Below are positions 1 through 11,800 of a DNA stretch of 64,000 nucleotides, one piece after another (positions within the stretch are counted from its first letter, which is position 1; the number at the start of each line of letters is the position of its first letter). The DNA comes from Maylandia zebra (lineage: Eukaryota > Chordata > Actinopteri > Cichliformes > Cichlidae). Made by a program: the position numbers and the translations under genes. The stretch spans positions 26,158,033 to 26,222,032 of the forward strand of contig NC_135170.1 in the NCBI RefSeq assembly GCF_041146795.1. Reading direction: 5' to 3'. The notes beneath the pieces were generated by a model. That model was not told the origin of the DNA. It made no database searches and saw only the letters and a list, made by a program, of their open reading frames with translations.

Positions 1-3000
1 GGTCAGTTAGTCTATAGATAACAATGGGTGGCATTTTTAATTCCAGTCTCTCCAAAAATGGAATTTGACATGGATAACAAAGTAGTGTTTACAGTGCATT
101 TCATATTTAGTTAGATTATTTGCTAAAAAGCTAATGTTTAACTAATTAAGGAAACCAATAACCACTTATTGAGATAAAATTTAAAAAAAATCTAGAATAA
201 AATCAGCATCAGCGGCAATGATATGGATGGACTGAAATATTTGTGTTTGCATAACAAATGTTTCAAGCATGGCAGCACAATTTAAACAATAAAGTTTCCT
301 ACAAGATAGTTTCACTTTTGCCACAAGCAAACCCCTACGGTTAAGTTCACTGTCTTCAGTCAAGATTTCAAGACTTCAGTCTTGTAATGTGCAACACATT
401 GTCTCAGTGGTCAGCGCTGTTTTTCACTTCCCAGTTAAAATGCTTTTTTACATGTTGAAATATTGGGCTGCCATGATGATTTCGCTGTCTCCTTTAACCA
501 AGGAAACATGGACCTTGTGTTTTAACAAGGAAGGAGCCTGTAGGCTGTAACTCGTCATTCTAGTAATGGACAACTCACAGTAGCTACACAGTATCTTTTC
601 AATACGCTCTGCTCTACCTAGGGACATTTGGCTATCAGCATTTATTTTTTAATATCCATCATTACTGGTGATTTGATTAGGTTGCCACGTCTTTACATAG
701 AACTTTCTCCTATTTCATACCAAAATGGAAATTTTGTAATAGAAGACTTGTAGGGAAAATTGCCTGTGAGTGTTGATTTGAAAGGTAAATATCTAAAATA
801 TAATGTGTATTTTCTGAAACATGTTTAGAATGTGGCTAAAAAGCAATCCAACCCGTTCTCTAAGTAGTTTTCTTGTGGGTGTTAAGAGGTTAATGGACGA
901 GATAAAATGTTGTTTTCCTTCCTGTATAGTACACTTTAACTATATCTATATTGTATATATGTATACATGCTTGCATACTAAATATACATGCGAGGGTGTT
1001 TAATGTATGAAAGTCTTGGGATCTTTTTTTTTTTTTTTTTAATGCATTGACTTATTATTTATGTATAATATTTTCCATGCAGGGTTTAAAAAAAAAAAAA
1101 AAGTTAGGCATGAATGTAATTAATTATTTACCCTTGAAGTTCTTGAAGCTGTCATGAGAAATGAGTTTCCAGATCTGAGTATGACTCAAGCTGGAATGGG
1201 ACAAGAAACTTGATTTACCTGCTGAGGCTTAAGAAATACTTAATCTTATAGTGACAAGTCCAAGGGCATGACATTTATGCATTCTGTTATTCAGGTTTCC
1301 TTCTAATCATTGCCAACGTGAATTATCTGTGTTTGTTTTCCATATCTGAATAACAGGGAAACAGACTATGTCGCTGCTTAAATATTGTTTTTTATGTCCA
1401 ACAATCTCTTGTTGGAGTCATCCTATGTTTTCTTTTCATAGCTATAAAACCAAACCACCTCACACTTTGACCCACTCTTACCATTACAGTAGCATATTAC
1501 CTTCACATAGCTACAAAGTTGCTGGCCCATACTGAAATCCTGTTTGACTGATTACTCATCCTTTTCCAATCATTGTGACCATGGTGAGTCAGCAAGGGAG
1601 AAGGACCTGAGGAGGATGTTGGCTTGCTTTTAATGTTTACTTAAACGGTTGGGATTCCTGTTCACTATATGTTAGCCTTTCATGGCATTATACTGTTAAA
1701 TGCCAAAACACCTCAAAATATTATTAAGACTTTCTCTCTTTAAAATGTACTTCGCTGTACACTTGCCATTTAATGCAGTTTAAGCTTGTGCTATAGCAAG
1801 GTGTTGCCCATGTGATAGGATATACAGGCCTGGTAGAGGGAGCTACTGGTGATGATGTGGTGCTTGATGTATAGTGCAGAAAGTACCCTTTTTACAATAG
1901 TGATCAAATAGTACAGTATTATTTAAGAAAGGGTTAATGATAAGATCTTTGTTGTAGATGGCAATAATAAATAATAAAGCTCAGATAAGGTAGTGGCATT
2001 AGCATTTTACACAGAACGAGGGGTCACGTGTGGGGTAGAATGCTACCACGGCCCCTCTCACCACTGCTTGGTTTTGGGGCAGCAAAACAGTACCTGCTTT
2101 GTTCTAAAAATGAGAGCATATAATCGCCTGTTTGATTCTTCACCACATGATGAAGATGTTATTGTATAATTTTCAATGAAAGATTTAAAAGTTAAAACCG
2201 CTTTCATTATTATAACACATATAATGCTGAGTTAAGATACAGGAATTGTAATTATGATTGGCTTTCATTTACTGCCTAAAGATTACATGGAGAAATTTTT
2301 AAAATAAATGTCTCTTAGAGTTCCAGAAAGGCTCCCATGAGAAACCTGGACGTTTAGATAGTCATATCCAGCAGGTTGACATTCATTGTGCTAAAGCTTA
2401 CACCCCAGTGTAAAGTGACAATTGGTGGATTGTGGATTTCTTCGCTTGGTTTAAATCAGTTTCGATTTCCACCTAGCAAGTGAGGTGGAGAGTTTGTATT
2501 GTTCGGTGTGTGATTACTGTAGGACAAGTGAGCATGGCTGTGAAATGACCAGCATGCTAGCTCAAATAGTCAGTGAGGTAGAGGGACATGTGGTTCCTGT
2601 TATCAGCAGGCTATCAAACGATACAGGTCAGTACAGAAGATATCTAACACAGCTGAACTGACTTTCAACCACATTAGCAAGTTCTATACATCTTACTGCA
2701 TGTTTTAATAGCTTGGTCTGATTTACTTAAGAAAAAATAAATACTCGTCACTAAAATAGTGCTCTGATCTTTAAGTTTGTAACACTGTTTTCATTGTATT
2801 CTTTAGTCCCAGGTTGGTATCTAAGACATTTGGGTTAACAAAAGCACAGACCCGCTGAAGAATCGCAGTCAAAATCACAAATTGCTTGACTGGCTCTTCC
2901 TAACAAGCGTTCCTCTAGCTTACCATCTATGATGATGTGTTTAGAAGCTTTTCGCACATTTGACTTTTACCTTTTTACTCAAACCAGTAGATAAGCTTTG

Positions 3001-4138
3001 ACCCCATGAACTATAAAAGTGACAGAGGTAGTTGCTCCTGCTTATGCAAACAAAACAAGCACATGCTTTTAATCTAAATATTCCCCTGGCAGGGCATTGA
3101 TGAATATAATTGCGGCATCACAATGCAAGGCTTGGTTACAAGTATTCCAGTTCGTCATGCTTTTTGTTACCTTGTATTACTTTTAGTTTTTAAATCGGGA
3201 GTGTGCTTTACTAAATAATTGTTGCTATTTTTGCTGTGCATGTGCATAGTTTTGGGGACCTGTATAACAATTTGAAGCCTCAGTTTTCTAGCCACTTTGT
3301 TTCTGATATGTGTCACACAAAGTGATCATTCATGGACAGACTGTGTCATAGGGAAATCATTCTTTTATCGATCTTTCCAATCTCACTCAGTTGTGGCATT
3401 TGCATCCTACTTTGCCTTCTGGGCTAATTTTTTTCTGGTTTACCTTTTTGTCTTTTACACATTACAGTGGAATTTTTTTTCTTTTACATATACAATGCAC
3501 CTATGTGACCCAAGATGATTTGTTTTTACAGCACTAAAGTAGGCACTCCAGTTTTGGCACCTGAGAGTATTTACAACAGCATGAACCATGTGGCATGACT
3601 GATCATATTGTGTGGCAACCTATAGTCATCATAGGGTGAGACAAAGGGAACAGGGCATTGATTAAAGGAGGCGGCTTTTGTTTCGACAGCTGATGTCAAG
3701 GGATCCATTACATGATTATATAATGATACAGCAGTTTAGTGACACCTCCCTTGTAATAATCCCTTTGTTCTTCTGTTATATATAGTCTAAGGCTCTCAAA
3801 CACACACACAAACACACGTTTTTCCTTTCTTTTTGCAGACATACTGCTTGCGTTTAAGCAAGTCAACTTTTTTGTCCAAGGGCCTTTGAAACGGCAAGTC
3901 ACATGTTTGTTTATGGTTGCACACAGAAACTGGCTGTTAGGTTTGCTGCAGAGAAACCAGTTTCAAAGGGTGTGTGTCAAGTTTGTGTTTTTAGGGTAAA
4001 CTTATAAAAGACAGATCATGATAACAAAGTCATTTGTGCACTAGTGTTGAAGGCTCAGATTTTTGTGTTTTTTGCTGTTGTCATCATATTTAGTCTTTAT
4101 TTTCACATTGGGTGAGAGGGTATAGCCGGTGGGTTTTA

Positions 4139-4470
4139 TGGGCAGCACAGTGGTCGTGTGGTTAGCACTGTCGCAAAAAAAGATCCCTGGTTTGAACCCT
4201 GGTTGGGGCCTTTCTGTGGGGAGTTTACATGTTTGTTCTCCTTGTGCCTGCGTGGGTCTCCTCTGGGTACTCTGGCTTCCTACCAAAATCCAAACATGTA
4301 CATGTTGGGTTAATTGGTTATTCTAAATTGGACTGGGATAAGAGGGAGATAAAGTGCTTAAAGTGTATAGAATAATACACTTTATGAGTGCATGCTTAAA
4401 TGTAGCTTGTGGTTAAAGTGTTTTGAGTGGTCAGTAAGGGTAGAAAAGCAGTATATAAATGTGACTACAT
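4139..4470 (+). mobile_element. tRNA-derived SINE-like repeat
   Basis: The start (GGCAGCACAGTGGTCGTGTG) followed by GGTTAGCAC resembles a polymerase III A box. GGTTTGAACCC about 40 nt later matches a B box. The body (GGGGCCTTTCTGTGGGGAGT, then GTTAATTGGTTATTCTAAATTGG) and the tail (GGTAGAAAAGCAGTATATAAATG) are recognised from a very common teleost SINE family. It is diverged and carries A-run insertions, so it is an old copy. Confidence 0.72.
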
Positions 4471-4597
4471 TCTTATCTAGTGATGGCTATCTTGTGTGCT
4501 GAGCAAGGTACATCCAGGGTCCATTGTGGTATTAAATTTGATGCTAATTTTGGTAAGTGAAAAACAAACAGAACAAAATGTTGAAGCGACTGAATGT

Positions 4598-4953
4598 CTG
4601 TGAAGGTTCTCAGTCATCCAGGTCATCGTAGTCAAAGGAGCTTGCAAAGAAAAGTGTCTGGACTTCTTTAAGTTGCTTGTTGCTGATAAGGTGGGGCCAG
4701 GCTTCACAATGAGCTCACCCAAAACTCTGGCTGATTGGGACCCACACCCAGTTTCACACCTTGGCTCAGGCGATTAGAGGATCATCAGGGGGTCCTTTTG
4801 TCCCTCTTTGGGGGGAATACTCCCACTGAGTTTAAATCTGGGACTCTCCACCATTTGACCTTAGAACTGAAGAAGCTTCTCGGATGAGAGGTGAAACGTC
4901 TTCAAGCAACTTAAAGAAGTCCAGACGCTTTTCTTTGCAAGCTCCTTTGAAGT
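4598..4953. mobile_element. Short inverted-repeat element with target-site duplication
   Basis: Two 47-bp arms, 4633-4679 and 4903-4949, are reverse complements with one mismatch. They enclose about 220 bp. The sequence GACTGAATGT occurs at 4588-4597 and again at 4954-4963, directly outside the element; counting outward it extends to 17 bp with one mismatch. This looks like a target-site duplication. No transposase or polymerase reading frame is present, so it is non-autonomous. The class is not determined: a TSD this long fits target-primed retrotransposition, whereas the arms look like a foldback. Confidence 0.65.
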
Positions 4954-5221
4954 GACTGAATGTTGAACAAGACAAAACAATATCCCCGTACACTTGTTGT
5001 GAACATAAACATTGTCTATACACATACTTTAAACATGTTTATTCCTGGTTTATAGTTGTACAAGGCAAATCACATGGACATCTCGCTTTGGACTTTATAG
5101 ACTGAAAAATAGATGTAGTTTCTAGTTTTAAAAACCGTAAAACCAGTGCAGAAATGCCTCAAACCTGCATTATTTAATATAGTACCATTACCAGGAAACA
5201 CTTGACCCCTGTTTCAATCTA

Positions 5222-5560
5222 GGGGGTCAATGTTGACATTGTGGATGACTATAAATACCTTGGAGTACACATTGACAATAAACTGGACTGGGCTAAAAAC
5301 ACCACAGCACTTTACAGGAAGGGCCAAAATCATCTCTATTTTTTGAGGTGACTGAGGTCCTTCAACATCTGCTGGACAATGCTAAGGATTTTCTACGAGT
5401 CTGTTGGGGCCAGTGCGATCCTCTACACCGTTGCAAGCTGAGGGTCACAGATTCCAACAGACTCAATAAACTGATACGTATGGCCAGTAACGTTGTGGGG
5501 ATGGAGCTGGACTCCCTTAAGGTGGTATATCAATAAAGGGGATTAATAAAGTATTCTGAT
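5222..5560 (+). mobile_element. 5'-truncated LINE relic (reverse transcriptase C-terminal part)
   Basis: Conceptual translation in shifting frames gives DDYKYLGVHIDNKLDW, then TTALYRKGQ, LYFLR and RSFNIC, which is the C-terminal portion of a teleost non-LTR retrotransposon reverse transcriptase. A later frame gives MASNVVGMELDSL. Stops and frameshifts break the frame, so it is dead. It ends in an AATAAAG-like tail near 5540-5560. Confidence 0.75.
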
Positions 5561-5883
5561 TCCTCATGGGGTAACAAATTGAAGTCAGTTTGTAAAGAAG
5601 TCTCTCATAGTCTTCTTTACCTCCCTTGCTTGTAAACCTCAGTAAACTCATTCCTGATAAGATCATAGGCTTAAATGTTAGTGTATGGTTTACTGTGTGA
5701 CTGACATGTCACTAGCACACTTTGCCCCTTGGTTTCACTGTTAGATCTGTTATGTCTGGTCTGGTATAGTTGTGTATGCTCTGGCAATACTGTTGCATAC
5801 ATGTCTGTAATAGAACCACAACTAGAAACTTTTTTTTTTTTTTTATTATTAACCATTTGTGTCTTTTTTTCCTCTCTCTGTAG

Positions 5884-8800
5884 AAAATGTCCCTGCAGAG
5901 CTGCGTGACCCTTTCTACTGTGACCAGTATGAACAGGAGCACCTTAAACCGCCAGTAACACACCTCCTGCAGTCATCAGAGCTCTACTGTCGCACCTACA
6001 ACATATTACTGGGTAGTACTGCAACTGAGGCTCAGCCAAAAGATAACGCCACCCTGCTGCAGCTTCTAACTCAGAGAGGCGTCGTTGCCAAAGACCAGGA
6101 CACAACAGTGACTGATGCTGACCTCCGACATAAACCCATCAAAATGGTAAAATGATGAAACTGTCTGGGTGATGGGGAGGGTGAAATGCTTTTGTCTATT
6201 ATCCTTGGGATTCTTCTCGTTAGACCAGATTCTCTGCTATGCAGAACTCTGTAGGAAAGCAAATAGGTTCAAGTTCGCTTGGTTTCTGATATAGGGCCAT
6301 GTTTATGCTTTGATTCTAGGGATTAAAGGGCATCAAAAAGACCCCCTACTCATTCAGCCCTTCCCCCACTCCCCAAGCTCATCCCAGAGGATGAGTGGAT
6401 CCAGCTGCTAGGACAAGAGCAGTCATGGTCACATGAGGAATAACCACTTTACTTTAAGGGTGTGTGTGTGAGAGAGATGATCTAGATACAATAGATGGTT
6501 CAGATCAGAATAATAGCTTAACAATTTTGATGAAACATTAGCTGTTGTGTGTTAAGAGAATTCTCTGGGTTGGCTGTGTGAGTCAAATCAAGAGAAACAG
6601 GTTTATCCTCTTAGCTCTTGACAATAGATTTCCTTCTCGCTTTCTTTCTTCCTGCTTGCTTAGTTCTTGTTCAAACATAATATAGTCATGTGTTCTTCAA
6701 TGTGGATTAAAAAAAACTGCAGCTGGCTAATATGTTTTTGCTAAACTACAGGCTGAAATAAAGGGAAATCTTTTTATTTAAGGTAATATGCATTTCTTTT
6801 CTGCCCCCAGCTGGCACAACAACTTTCAAATTTAAAGTAGTCTTCCCTTTTTACAGATTACTATCCTTCTCATGGAATGGTATACAATGAAAATTCCCCA
6901 GCCATCTTGGTTTACGTACACAAAGGCTGTTTTTGAAAGCTAAGCAGGGACTCTCCAAGGATTAGTAAGGAAAATGGTGTTATGTTAGGTGAATGCTGGT
7001 TGCTTCACTGTTCCTGTTTGCTGGCCAAAGGAGCAGGTACTTCCCTGCTGATGGCACAGTTGTAATGAGAACCTCAGGTTTTTGCTTGAAATGGGCTTAT
7101 GCATTGTTTTGTTTTGTTTTTCTCAGCAATACTGCTGAGAATTTGAGTCCTCATTAAGAGTAGAACCTGATAAAAATCCAAATTTAGATGTCATATTGTT
7201 GAACAGATGCACCTATAAATCTGACCCAATTAATGTGAATGCTGCCTTTTTCTTGACTTGGAGCGAGAGAGTGTTTTTTAAAGATAAAAGATACAAAGCA
7301 AGATGAATAATGGTAAAAACAGAACCATCCTCTAAAGGGGCTTTGTTAGTTTATTTTTACATAGTATTTTTCCTACTTGTGCTCTGGTGAAAGCTTTAAC
7401 GAAATAAAAGGAAGAATAAATAGTGTCACATGCACCTTCACTTGTACCGACTCTGAGATCACATAGTTGTTATATCAGATTAGTGAAGGACTTTCTTTTA
7501 TAAACATGCTTGCTCTTTGCAGGTTTTCTGACATCACCTGCAACAATATCAGTACCCTGATCTGACATCACACATTCTGATGATTATGATGATAATTTAA
7601 TGTCAAAAATCTTAAAATTCAATTTTTTTCCACTTGTAATCACTGTAATAATGGCTACGGTTATGCTTTCTACTGGGATTATTAAATCCAGTAATAACTG
7701 CCTAATGAGACATGCCTCTTTCATGTATCATGTTGCTGTAGTTTCTGAGCATACAAATGTCTCAGCTTGCCTGCCATGTAACTTAGCTCTGAATGAGGTT
7801 TCCAGGTCAGGAAATGGTACCTCTTAACTGTAAATCCTAAATTTGTTATTTGGCTGTTACTGTTAATGCTGCATTTGCTGTTTTGCTCCTTTAGTGTATG
7901 AGCTTTCCAGTAGCTGTTTGGCTTCTCTTTGGGCTTGTCGCCACTGACTGGCACTGCAGCTACAGTGTGGCAAGCAATGAAAGTGGGTCATGCTGCAGCA
8001 ATAGAAGGATGGGGCATCATTGTGGGTCTTGGCCAGTAAACGGCTTTGCAGCAGCAATCTGCTGCAGGACTGCTGTATATTAAAGCTTCACATATTTGAG
8101 TCAGACAAGGTAGATAACATGCTACATGCATTTAAAAGCATGTAGAGTCATGCTTGTAGTTGACTGCACACTGGTGCCTGTTATTCTGCAAAGCCATCAA
8201 CTGTTAATGACTTTTTACACTGTTATTGGTAAATCGCACAACTTCATATTATTGCTGCTGTTAGCTAATCATTGTGTTTGCTAATCGTGTAAATCCAGCG
8301 TTGCAGGTTCATCATAAGTCGTAAGGACACATTGGGTGCTGGCTGGAGTTCATGCATCAGGACTGGAGTAGAATGCCACTGACCTAATCAAAGTAGGGCA
8401 AAAAAGCTAACAGATGGTTAAAGATAAAAGCTAACCTAATGCATACAGAACTGTAAGTTATCAATTATTCTCTCATCCCATTTTAAATCCATAGACATTA
8501 ATATGGAGTTGGAACCATTTGCAGCTATAATAAGTTTCACTATTCTAGAAAGGTTTCTACAAGATTTTGAGTTGTTTGTGAGAATATTCAGAGGAGCATT
8601 TGTGAGCTCAGACACTGCTGTTGGGTGAGGGAGTCTGGCCAATGTTCTAATTCATCCCAAAGGTGTTTGAGGTTGAGGTCTGTACGGCCCAGTCAAGTTA
8701 TTCAACAACAAACTCATCTGGCCATGCCTTTATGGACTTTGCTTTGTATACTGGCAACAGTCATGCTGGAATATAAAGGGGCCTTTCCCAAGCTGTTCTC

Positions 8801-11800
8801 AAGAAGTTGGAAAAATTGTCCAACATGTTTTGGTAACTGAAGCATTAGATTTCCCTTCACTGCTCCAGAGTCCAGTGGTGAGATAGTATTAATGTGTCTA
8901 TGTTAGATGGAGGAATCGTAACACAAAAAAACCTACTTAGAATTCCTTGGAATTGGGTTCAAATCCTGCAGCCGCCTCCACCCCATTACTTGTGTCCTAT
9001 GTGTAATGAATTATATGTCCTACTACTAACTGTTCTTCTGGTCCACTACTTCTGATGGTTGCCCAGCCCCCATCACTCCTCAGATTGGGGATAAAGATCT
9101 TTGAAGATTAGAGATAATCTGCCATGCAGACTGAGTGCAATCATCCACTATCGCATGACATGCCAGAGATGACCACTGACTCACCAGGCACCTAACCTAC
9201 CTCACAATATGAAACATATTGGTTAAATTTGCTTCTGTAACAATAGATTCTAATTCTAATCTATATGTAATATTACTATAGATACTGTGTCGATTCCCAC
9301 AGCGCTAAAGTAAGTCATGTAGCTATAATGCTGCTAAACCTCTTCATGGTCTCCTGTTGGTTTTGGATGGCAGTGACACTTTGTCTTAAATCATAGTGCT
9401 GTGCTGGCAGGTTTTCTGGTCAAGTGAGCATCATTCAGGAGCTTAACTGAAATTAGATGTGGCAGACTATCTGAAACACTAACCATCATCTTGCACATTT
9501 ATTCTGCTTTGGGCTTCTGTTGAATGATAACTAATGTGTTGTAATGAAACTTGTTTACAGTATACAAAATTACTTTTATGCAGCTTTTCTACACTTGTCT
9601 TTACTTGCTTAGGTATACAGTTCATATACATATGGATGTTCATACTATAACCCCTTTCTAAAATCCCTTTCTGGGCCCCAGCCCTCCCTGATCCCCTATT
9701 TTTCTCCCCATCAGGTGGCACCAAGCAGGGTAGGGAATGGGGTTAAGTCATATTTCAGACGTAATCAGATTTTTCCCTCATCATAATCTCACATAATGCT
9801 TAACAAGATGCCTTTTGCATTCTTTGTTTATCTGAGTTACATTTATAGACATGCAAACAGAGTTTCCAAATAATCCCATAAAATTCCATGTTGATTGGGT
9901 TAATTTGTGGCCTATTAATTTTTTGTCTGTGTGTCACATTGGTTTAAGGGGCATGGATGTTTTTTGTTTTTTGTTTTTTAAGAGCTAGGAGCTAGGACTA
10001 AGCCAGGAGCAGAGAGCAGTGCTGCAGTCAGGCTTGTACTGAGATGCATTATGGGTCAGCTGGTTGGTTGTTATGGTGATCTGGCAGGCTCTGTGCTGTG
10101 TGTTTGAGTTGCTCCTCTCATTAGGGAGACTTGTGATTTAGCTTAGTGAGCTCTCCTGGGTGTGCAATGGGAAATCCACTAGCAGCACCCCCTCCTTTAT
10201 CTCCTTTCATTCTCCCATTTTTTCCATGATTTACCCTCTGAATAATTACTGTAGGCATAACATCGGAGTCAGCCACTCTCAATAGTTCTGTCATGCATTT
10301 GTTCTTTTTCTCTCAGTCATCTTCTTTTCACACTGTGGCAATAGCTCCAACCTATGATTACACACTTTGCGGCTAAAAGCAAAAATGTTATATCTTTTTG
10401 CTTTCATGGCAGAGCATAGTTACTGGCAAAATTTACTGGTTGTTAGGAAAATACAAGTGAACCATTGCTTATCAATATTCCAATATTTTATGATTAAAAA
10501 ATGTATAATATGTAATCTTACATGATGATGATGATGATAATATAATTGATGTTTAACGCAGTGGACATTTTTATGTTTGGCTCACATTGACTCATTCATA
10601 CAAAAATAAATAAATTACATTTTCTAAGGATCTGTATTTTGAACTACAGAATCCTGTAAAACCATGTTAATATAATCAATTTATTTCCAATTCTTACAAT
10701 GTTGGAATGATCAGTACTAAGTAATTATATTCTGAATCCCTATTGGTTTTGGTTTTTGTAGGAACATTTATTGCTTTGATGTTTCAGCCCTGCAGTCCCT
10801 GTATTAGGCAGGACACACAGAAGCAGTAACACTAGTGCTGGCAACAGTGGTTGGCAAGCAGGTCACTCAGGGCCACACTGCTCACAGAAACAGACTACAG
10901 CACATCCAGAGAGCTTTGACCAATATTATCTGGCAAGCTTTTGCTGGCATACCCCACCCAGCCTGCCTGCCCAGGCACTGTATGTGTTCAGGTCAGCACT
11001 TTACATCAGGGATCAGTACACAGATATGCACACAGCTGGACTGCCCCTGCCCCCCATCTGGGGCTACGCAAGAGTTTAAGAGGAAAAGAATCTCTGAAGT
11101 TGTAAGTAGTGAAAGGCGGCAGGCGCTGATTTGCACATATTAAGCTCCAAATTGTTGACAAGATTTTGAAGGAATGGCCCCACAGTATGTTTTAATCGGC
11201 CTTTTGCCTCTCTGCTAGCCTGACTTAATTATTGTAACAAGCCTGTTATTGCAGTTACCTATTAATGTATTAATGGAGAGATTGGCACCCAACTGTACTG
11301 TTGAAAGGCAATTTAAAAGGATTTAGATAAACAAGATAAAAAAAGGTTCATACATGTTTTCAATTTGTTTACAAGTGTTTAGCTTATTGTATATGAGAAG
11401 CTAGCAGAAAGAGAGTGCTGCTGGCATTACTCACTCAGATGACGAGAAAGGGCAAGAGAAAGGTGGCCACAGTGGCACATTCTAAAACTGAACAAATTTA
11501 TTAGCAATTTGTATAAACAAAGTAGAACTAATATTCTGAACAATTATGAATATAGTGGGAATTGCAAAAATTGTTCAACTATTATAATTTGCAGCAGTAA
11601 CAAGGTTGACTATAAGATAGTGTTGTACTCTTTGCTTTGCTGTGTTTGTACCCTACAGTACAAACAGAGCACAACGTCTAATAAGTTAACAGGTTTATAG
11701 AGTTAAAGGTTTCACTCTAGCTGAGCTGATAATGTTACTGGAACATTTTAACAGGCTTTGCCTGTAAGTTCTGTCTTACAGGCAAAGTTGTTAATGTGTT

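Larger units (their letters stand above)
1..5883 (+). other. camsap3 5' intron
   Basis: No coding exon was recognised in this stretch. The exon at 5884 is entered in phase 1, so at least one upstream coding exon must exist to the left. The stretch is AT-rich with A/T homopolymers (around 1027-1040 and 1088-1102). Near its 3' end it carries three separate repeats, a SINE, an inverted-repeat element and a LINE relic, all between 4139 and 5560. Confidence 0.75.

Noticed and set aside
4139-4215. Functional tRNA gene
   Set aside because: A- and B-box-like words are present but no cloverleaf arms pair, and the sequence continues into a known SINE body.
10835-11143. 102-codon frame in a camsap3 intron as a separate gene
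   Set aside because: No start context, homologue or splice partner recognised; kept only as a remark in the intron entry.
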